Assembly (NCBI GenBank): GCA_003161575.1
Contig: PMOE01000083.1
Location: 1-64,000 of the forward strand
From: Acidimicrobiaceae bacterium
GTDB lineage: Bacteria > Actinomycetota > Acidimicrobiia > Acidimicrobiales > RAAP-2
Length of the DNA: 64,000 bases
Direction: 5' to 3'
Made by a program: the position numbers and the translations under genes. Shown here in pieces: positions 58,966 to 64,000 of the stretch. Numbering within the stretch: the first letter of the stretch is position 1; each line of letters starts with the position of its first letter. The notes beneath the pieces are model-generated. The model was not told where the DNA came from and did not search any database. It saw nothing but the letters and a program-made list of their open reading frames with translations.

Positions 58966-59208
58966 CTATTGCAAGTAGCCCTCCACGGTCTCGTCGGCCC
59001 GTGGTGTTGCCTCTTCGGGACTCCGACCGACCTCTCGAAGGGCGCGCCGTTGGCGGAGCAGGTCCCAGAGGCGGTCGAGGGTCACCTCGAGGGCCCTCAT
59101 GCGTTCGAGCTCCTCGGGCGAGAGCCCAACGCCGGCGTGCGCTTCTTCGAGGCGCCGCTCCTCCTCGGCCAGGTCGCCTATCTGGCCGATGATTTCGTGG
59201 TCTTCCAC
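58966..59208 (-). CDS. DUF2630 protein
   Basis: 80 residues from the GTG at 59208, with AAAAGGAGA 5 nt upstream. MEDHEIIGQIGDLAEEERRLEEAHAGVGLSPEELERMRALEVTLDRLWDLLRQRRALREVG is the DUF2630 signature: a helical hairpin of conserved EEx.L, L...LDxCWDLLRQRRA type. Common in actinobacteria, function unknown. It follows lon by 74 bp on the same strand. Confidence 0.9.
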   Translation of the reverse strand: MEDHEIIGQIGDLAEEERRLEEAHAGVGLSPEELERMRALEVTLDRLWDLLRQRRALREVGRSPEEATPRADETVEGYLQ

Positions 59209-59282
59209 GTGGTTCTCCTTTTGGTTCGCCCGAGGCCCGTCATCGCCCGGCAGTCGGGCGCGACGGGGGGCGGGCTCGAGGC

Positions 59283-61670
59283 TCAGGCTACGGCCGGAAG
59301 CTCGACCTCGCCGTCGGCGCTCTGATGGGTGGCCCGATCCCCTTCGCTGAACGCCGGAGTCAGCACGTCGGCGATCTCGGCCGCCAGGTGAAACGTCATC
59401 ACTTGGCGCACCTCGTCGGGGACATCTTCGAGGTCTGGGCCGTTGCGTTCGGGGAGCACGACCTCGCTGAGGCCCGCCCTGTGGGCCGCAAGCACCTTCT
59501 GCTTGACCCCGCCGATCGGCAACACCCGTCCTTGCAGAGTGACTTCACCGGTCATGCCCACAATGGAGCGAACTGGCACGTCACGCAAGAGGCTGACCAG
59601 CGCGGTCGTCATGGTCACTCCGGCCGACGGTCCGTCTTTGGGCACCGCACCAGCGGGAACGTGGAGGTGGAACCGCTTACCGGCGAAGACGCCAGGATCG
59701 ATACCGAGCACCTCGGCGTGCGAGCGTACGTAGGACAGTGCGATCTCGGCCGACTCCTTCATCACGTCTCCGAGCTGACCGGTGAGCGTCAGCCCCTCGG
59801 GGCCGTCGGACACCGACGCCTCGACGAATAGGACGTCGCCGCCGGCGCCAGTCACGGCCAGCCCAGTGACCACCCCGGGAACGCTCGTCCGGTCGGCCGC
59901 CTCGAAAAAGAAGCGGGGTCGTCCCAGCCATTCGCGCAGGTCGGCCGCCTCGACGGTAACCGGTGAGGTGCTCTCTCCCGCGGCCAGCTTGGTCGCGACC
60001 TTCCGGAACAGCCGGTTGAGCTCCCGTTCGAGCGAACGCACCCCGGCTTCCCGGGTGTAGTCGGCCACAATCGCCTTGAGGGCCTCGTCGGTGATATCCA
60101 CCTCTCCGTCCCGCAAGGCGGCCCGACGCAGCTGGCGCCCCACCAGATGGTGGCGGGCTATGGCCACCTTTTCGGCCTCGGTGTACCCGTCGATAGAAAT
60201 GACCTCCATCCGGTCGAGCAGGGGCCCCGGAACGGTGTCGACCACGTTTGCCGTGGCGATGAACATCACTTGAGACAGGTCGAGGTCCACCTCGAGGTAG
60301 TGGTCCCGGAAGGTGTGATTTTGGGCAGGGTCGAGCACTTCGAGCAGGGCCGAGGACGGATCGCCCCGGAAGTCCGCGCCCAACTTGTCGACCTCGTCGA
60401 GCACGATGACGGGGTTCATCGTCCCCGCCTCTCGAAGGGCGCGCACCAAACGGCCCGGCTGCGCGCCGACGTATGTCCTGCGGTGCCCGCGGATTTCCGC
60501 CTCGTCGCGCACGCCCCCCAGGGAGACCCGCACGAACTTACGGCCGAGGGCCCGGGCGACCGATTCGCCGAGCGAAGTCTTACCGACACCCGGAGGGCCC
60601 ACCAAAGTCAATATGGCGCCGGCCCCGCGACCGTCTACGGGCAGGAGGCCCCGTTCGGCCTGGAGCTTGCGGACGGCCAGGTGCTCAAGGATGCGGTCCT
60701 TCACATCGCGTAGTCCATCGTGGTCGGCGTCGAGGATGCTCGCGGCTTCGGCGACATCGAGCCGGTCCTCTGACTCGGTACCCCAAGGGACCTCCAGCAC
60801 GGTGTCGAGCCAGGTTCGGATCCACCCACCCTCGGGACTCTGTTCGCTTGTGCGCTCCAGCTTGTCAACCTCGCGCATCACGGCAGTGCGCACGTGTTCG
60901 GGGAGCTCGCGCCCGGCCACCTTGGTCCGGTAGTCGTCAGGGTCGGCTCCGTCGTCGTCGCGACTGAGCTCGCCCAGCTCCTTGCGAATGGCCTCGAGCT
61001 GGCGCCGGAGCAGGAACTCACGCTGGGTCTTCTCCATGCCCTCTTCGACATCGGTCTTGATCCGCTCGCGCAAGGCGAGATCGGCCAGCGTGTCCTTGGC
61101 CCAACCGAGGACGAGGCGCAGCCGTGCCTCGACATCGAGGGTCTCGAGCACTTCGACCTTCTGGGTGAGGGACAGGTCCGATGAATAGCCGGCCACGTCG
61201 GCCAGCCGGCCCGGCTCGGTCACCTCGCGCAGCTGGGCGGCGATGCGCCCAGCCCCGCGGCTGAGCAGGATGTTCTCGAGGACAGCGCGATACTCCCGGG
61301 CCAGCTCGATGGCCGCGGGCGTCGGCTCTCCCTCGTCGAGGGGCTCGGCTTCGACCCAGAGGGCCTCCCCGGTGCCGGGTACCCCGGTCCCGATGGTGGC
61401 CCGCTGCTCACCACGCACGGCGATCGCCGGCAGACCGCCGGGCAGCGCACCGCGCTCCATGAGCTCCGCGATGACGCCCACGCTGGCATAACGCCCGTCG
61501 ATGTGAGGCACCAGCAGGAGTCTGCCGCCGGCCGAGGCGGCAGCCTCGGTGGCCGCGGTGGCCTCTTCTGACTCAAGGGCCATGGTGAAGACCATCCCTG
61601 GCAGCACCACCCCGGACTTGAGGGGCAACACCGGCAAAGTCTGATTCTCGGTCTGGTTCTGGTCGCTCAC
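59283..61670 (-). CDS. lon: ATP-dependent Lon protease
   Basis: 795 residues from the GTG at 61670, preceded by GGAGGATCC. Domains: N-terminal substrate-binding LON domain (about 1-200, [19 protein letters not shown]), coiled-coil (about 200-310), AAA+ with Walker [20 protein letters not shown], Walker [14 protein letters not shown] and sensor [13 protein letters not shown], then the protease domain with catalytic Ser in [19 protein letters not shown] and Lys in [20 protein letters not shown]. It degrades misfolded and regulatory proteins. No HAIR/HrcA element is visible upstream. Confidence 0.97.
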   Translation of the reverse strand: MSDQNQTENQTLPVLPLKSGVVLPGMVFTMALESEEATAATEAAASAGGRLLLVPHIDGRYASVGVIAELMERGALPGGLPAIAVRGEQRATIGTGVPGTGEALWVEAEPLDEGEPTPAAIELAREYRAVLENILLSRGAGRIAAQLREVTEPGRLADVAGYSSDLSLTQKVEVLETLDVEARLRLVLGWAKDTLADLALRERIKTDVEEGMEKTQREFLLRRQLEAIRKELGELSRDDDGADPDDYRTKVAGRELPEHVRTAVMREVDKLERTSEQSPEGGWIRTWLDTVLEVPWGTESEDRLDVAEAASILDADHDGLRDVKDRILEHLAVRKLQAERGLLPVDGRGAGAILTLVGPPGVGKTSLGESVARALGRKFVRVSLGGVRDEAEIRGHRRTYVGAQPGRLVRALREAGTMNPVIVLDEVDKLGADFRGDPSSALLEVLDPAQNHTFRDHYLEVDLDLSQVMFIATANVVDTVPGPLLDRMEVISIDGYTEAEKVAIARHHLVGRQLRRAALRDGEVDITDEALKAIVADYTREAGVRSLERELNRLFRKVATKLAAGESTSPVTVEAADLREWLGRPRFFFEAADRTSVPGVVTGLAVTGAGGDVLFVEASVSDGPEGLTLTGQLGDVMKESAEIALSYVRSHAEVLGIDPGVFAGKRFHLHVPAGAVPKDGPSAGVTMTTALVSLLRDVPVRSIVGMTGEVTLQGRVLPIGGVKQKVLAAHRAGLSEVVLPERNGPDLEDVPDEVRQVMTFHLAAEIADVLTPAFSEGDRATHQSADGEVELPAVA

Positions 61671-61848
61671 GGATCCTCCGTCTCTGGCTCCGGTCAATTC
61701 GTCTGACTGGTCAACAAAACGAAAGGCGGTCCGATTCCCGGCCAGGCGACCCCGGTGGGCTTGCCGGGGTGTCTGGCGGTCCGGTCCGGGGATGTCCCGA
61801 CTACGTGCGGTGTGCTGTTGGGGGCCCGGCCTGGCAAATTGAGGTCTC

Positions 61849-62976
61849 ATGAACCCCCTCGAGCGGGTTGTCCGCAGCGTCGACCGAGCCCAGCAGCGCT
61901 TCGGTCCCGCCGCCTTTGTGTTCGGTGTCGTCAAGAAATTCGGTGACGATCGGGCCGGCTCCCTCGCCGCCCTCATCGCCTATTACGGGTTCCTTTCCCT
62001 GTTCCCCCTGCTCCTCTTGCTGGTCACCATCCTCGGAATTGTGGCCGGTCATAACCCTTCGTTTGCCAAGAGCGTCGAGCATTCGGCCCTGTCCCAGTTC
62101 CCGGTCATCGGTAACCAGCTGGGCAACAACATCCACGCGCTGCATCGCAACAGCACGATCGGGCTGGTCATCGGGATCCTGGGCCTGATCTGGGGCGCGC
62201 AAGGGGCCATCCAGGCCGGCCAATACGCCATGGCCGAGGTCTGGAACGTCCCGGGGGTCGTGCGACCGAATTTCTGGTCCCGGCTGGTCCGGACCCTGCT
62301 CATGATGGGCGTGCTGGGCGTGTTCCTGGTCGCCAGCACCACCCTGGCGGGGATCGTCAGTTTCGCCACGAAGGGTTCAAGCATCACCCATGTCGCCGGG
62401 GTGATCGTCTCGCTCCTGCTCAATGTGGCCCTCTATGTCGTGGCCTTCCGGGTGCTCACACCCAAGCAGGTGAGGTCCAGGCTCCTCGTGCCCGGGGCGA
62501 TCCTCGGGGGGGCAGGCTGGACAGTCCTGCAGTACCTGGGCGTCAGCCTCATTGACCACACCCTTCGACACACCAGCCAGGTCTACGGCTTCTTTGCCGT
62601 GGTGCTGGGGTTGGTGGCCTGGATGTATCTGGGGGCCCAGATGACCTTGTACGTGGCCGAAGTCAACGTGGTCAAAGCCAACCGATTCTGGCCAAGGGGC
62701 ATGGTGCAACCGCCCCTCACCGAGGCCGACGAGCGGGTCCTGGTGGCGATCGGCCAACAAGGCAAGCGGCGGCCCGAGCAACGCCTGAGCGTGAAGTTCC
62801 ACCGCGAACCCCTCAACGGGGCAGCGACCGTGGCCGTTCCGTCGCCCGATGAGGGCCGCCCTCACCTTGACCCCGGGGTCGCCGCAACCGAGCGAGGCTC
62901 GGGGCTCCGGCCCGACCCCGACGCCCGAGGACCGGCGGAGGAGCACACCGACGACGATGGGCCGTTGGCCGGTTGA
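61849..62976 (+). CDS. YihY/virulence-factor BrkB-family membrane protein
   Basis: 375 residues, six helices. The family pattern is clear: KKFGDDRAGSLAALIAYYGFLSLFPLLLLLVTILGIV, IWGAQGAIQAGQYAMAEVWNVP, VPGAILGGAGWTVLQYLGVSLIDHTLRHTSQVYGFFAVVLGLVAWMYLGAQMTLYVAEVN. A Pro/Arg/Asp-rich soluble tail follows (about 285-375). The family is sometimes called ribonuclease BN by error; the true role is unknown, possibly transport. GAGGT lies 4-5 nt before the ATG. Confidence 0.92.
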   Translation: MNPLERVVRSVDRAQQRFGPAAFVFGVVKKFGDDRAGSLAALIAYYGFLSLFPLLLLLVTILGIVAGHNPSFAKSVEHSALSQFPVIGNQLGNNIHALHRNSTIGLVIGILGLIWGAQGAIQAGQYAMAEVWNVPGVVRPNFWSRLVRTLLMMGVLGVFLVASTTLAGIVSFATKGSSITHVAGVIVSLLLNVALYVVAFRVLTPKQVRSRLLVPGAILGGAGWTVLQYLGVSLIDHTLRHTSQVYGFFAVVLGLVAWMYLGAQMTLYVAEVNVVKANRFWPRGMVQPPLTEADERVLVAIGQQGKRRPEQRLSVKFHREPLNGAATVAVPSPDEGRPHLDPGVAATERGSGLRPDPDARGPAEEHTDDDGPLAG

Positions 62977-62989
62977 TGGTGGGTGCGCC

Positions 62990-63778
62990 CTACCAGCTCA
63001 GCCCGAGGACGCCCCGCATCGTCACTTCGAAATTGGTGTCGTCGAGCCCAGCCCGGGTCGAAAGGACGAGTCGGGCGTCGTCGCCAACAGGCACCCGGAG
63101 CGGGGTGGCTGGGTCTTCCAGCGCGTCGGCGATGGCCCGGGCCACGGTCTGTGGCCCCGGACGGCCTGCCGGCCCGCTCAACGTGACATCGACCCCTGAC
63201 CACTGGGCCGCCAGCTCCTCGTAGACCTCGGGGCCGGCGTGGGACTGCGAGCGCTTCATACCCGGAGCCACATAGCCCGGTTCGATGATGACCACCCGGA
63301 TGCCAAAGTGGCCGAGTTCATAGTGCAGGGTTTCGGAGAGCGCCTCGAGCGCGAACTTCGATGCCGAGTACGCGCCCTCGAGCGGCGTCGCCACCCGGCC
63401 CTGCACTGAGCTCACATTGACGATCACGCCGCTTCCCCGGGCCCGCCATCGCTCCAGCAGCGGTTGGATCACCTGGAGCGGGCCGAAGGCGTTGATCTCG
63501 AAGACCTGCCGGAGCAGATCCAACGGGTAACCCTCAAGGGGGCCGGCAGCGTTGACACCGGCGTTGTTGACGACAGCGTCGAGGTCGCCCGCCGCCGCCA
63601 GGGCCTCGTGGATCGAATCGGGGTCGCTGACATCGAGGGCAAGGATCTGAGCGACGGGCAAGTCCTCGAGCAAGGAAGCGTCGCGAGCAGTAGCCACCAC
63701 GTCATGGCCCCGGGCGGCCAGCTCGGTCGCCGTCGCCGCTCCGATAGCCCGGCCGGCTCCGGTGATGAGCGCTCGCAC
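62990..63778 (-). CDS. Short-chain dehydrogenase/reductase (classical SDR)
   Basis: 262 residues from the GTG at 63778; TACACT ends 7 nt upstream (leaderless), so the GTG at 63784 is less likely. TGxxxGxG cofactor loop ALITGAGRAIGAATATELAARGHDVVATAR, LDAVVNNAGVNAAGPLEGY (NNAG), active-site Ser in VIVNVSSVQGRV, and the YxxxK pair in GAYSASKFALEALS. The RD after VVATA suggests NADPH preference. Substrate unknown. A second SDR lies 91 bp upstream on the same strand. Confidence 0.92.
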   Translation of the reverse strand: MRALITGAGRAIGAATATELAARGHDVVATARDASLLEDLPVAQILALDVSDPDSIHEALAAAGDLDAVVNNAGVNAAGPLEGYPLDLLRQVFEINAFGPLQVIQPLLERWRARGSGVIVNVSSVQGRVATPLEGAYSASKFALEALSETLHYELGHFGIRVVIIEPGYVAPGMKRSQSHAGPEVYEELAAQWSGVDVTLSGPAGRPGPQTVARAIADALEDPATPLRVPVGDDARLVLSTRAGLDDTNFEVTMRGVLGLSW

Positions 63779-63869
63779 AACCACGAGTGTAGAGAAGCAG
63801 CTCGCCGGTCGCGGTTGCGACGGTCACCCGATGGACCCCGCCGACGGAACGGCGGAGGGCAGGTCCGGC

Positions 63870-64000
63870 TCAGCCCCGGCCGCGGCTCGCTTCGACGAGT
63901 TCCTCGCTGACCTCGAAAAGACGACAGGCCGCCCCAGCGTCTTGGGCCGCGGCTGAAGGGTCCTTTGGCCGCGACTTGACGAAGTACTTTCCGGTGACGG
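63870..64000 (-). CDS. C-terminal end of a second short-chain dehydrogenase (partial)
   Basis: The window edge cuts this gene; only the last 42 codons are seen. They read VTGKYFVKSRPKDPSAAAQD...CRLFEVSEELVEASRG and stop at 63870. TGxYFxxxxPxxPSxxAxDxxxAxxLxExSxxLV is the usual C-terminus of retinol-dehydrogenase-like SDRs in actinobacteria. It runs in the same direction as the intact SDR downstream, 91 bp away, so the two may be an ordered pair. Confidence 0.72.
   Translation of the reverse strand, partial: VTGKYFVKSRPKDPSAAAQDAGAACRLFEVSEELVEASRGRG

Noticed and set aside
63762-63956. 64-codon plus-strand frame at the right edge
   Set aside because: The minus strand here encodes the recognisable C-terminus of an SDR, so the plus frame is its shadow.

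Overview
The window is high-GC DNA from an actinobacterium, most likely an Acidimicrobiia-type lineage. The reasons are a division and cell-wall (dcw) cluster with SepF and DivIVA but no FtsA, a meso-DAP-type MurE, DUF3040 and DUF2630 proteins, an F420/PPOX-type oxidoreductase, a mycothiol-isomerase-like DinB protein, ergothioneine genes, and many GTG starts. At least eleven genes have a TANNNT -10 box 6-8 nt before the start codon and no ribosome binding site, which implies leaderless mRNAs. Placement below phylum is inference.

Region 1 (1-16.4 kb, all minus strand) is the dcw cluster. In transcription order it is mraZ, rsmH, ftsL, ftsI, murE, mraY, ftsW, murG, murC, murB, ftsQ, ftsZ, a YggS-type PLP protein, sepF, yggT and divIVA (cut by the window edge). 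Four junctions are GTGA stop/start overlaps. murF and murD are missing from their usual slots. Upstream of mraZ lie 10-bp-phased G-rich boxes that fit a MraZ operator, and ftsZ has its own promoter.

Region 2 (16.4-29.2 kb) is metabolic. It holds a lipoate/biotin-ligase-like protein, an HNH nuclease, a small conserved-looking protein coupled to a ROK sugar kinase, DUF3040, an amidase, LapA, an operon of acyl-CoA ligase, low-Mr tyrosine phosphatase and fructosamine kinase, a CapA-like secreted protein with a repeated tail, a DinB-fold protein, and a divergent GH4 glycosidase / BadF-type kinase pair sharing a 10-bp bidirectional -10 region.

Region 3 (29.2-43.9 kb) is rich in transporters and their regulators: marR-mmpL-MFS (the MFS protein carries a C-terminal winged helix), nhaA, a nitronate-monooxygenase-like gene, msrA, a second MFS pump, padR with a two-gene ABC exporter behind a strong operator-covered promoter, a VOC protein, a Fur-family regulator and an EamA transporter.

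Region 4 (43.8-56.5 kb) contains a coupled FAD oxidase / phosphonatase-like pair and, about 10 kb away, a PhnZ-like HD oxygenase; together they suggest 2-aminoethylphosphonate breakdown. It also has egtB-egtD (ergothioneine), a divergent LysR/MFS pair, an ABC-2 exporter, and an encapsulin iron-storage operon: encapsulated ferritin, encapsulin shell, and an overlooked 48-residue acidic protein.

Region 5 (56.5-64 kb) carries a PPOX enzyme, VOC, NTF2-like and EthD-like small proteins, DUF2630, lon, yihY and two short-chain dehydrogenases, the last one cut by the window edge. I saw no rRNA, tRNA, CRISPR array, insertion sequence or origin.
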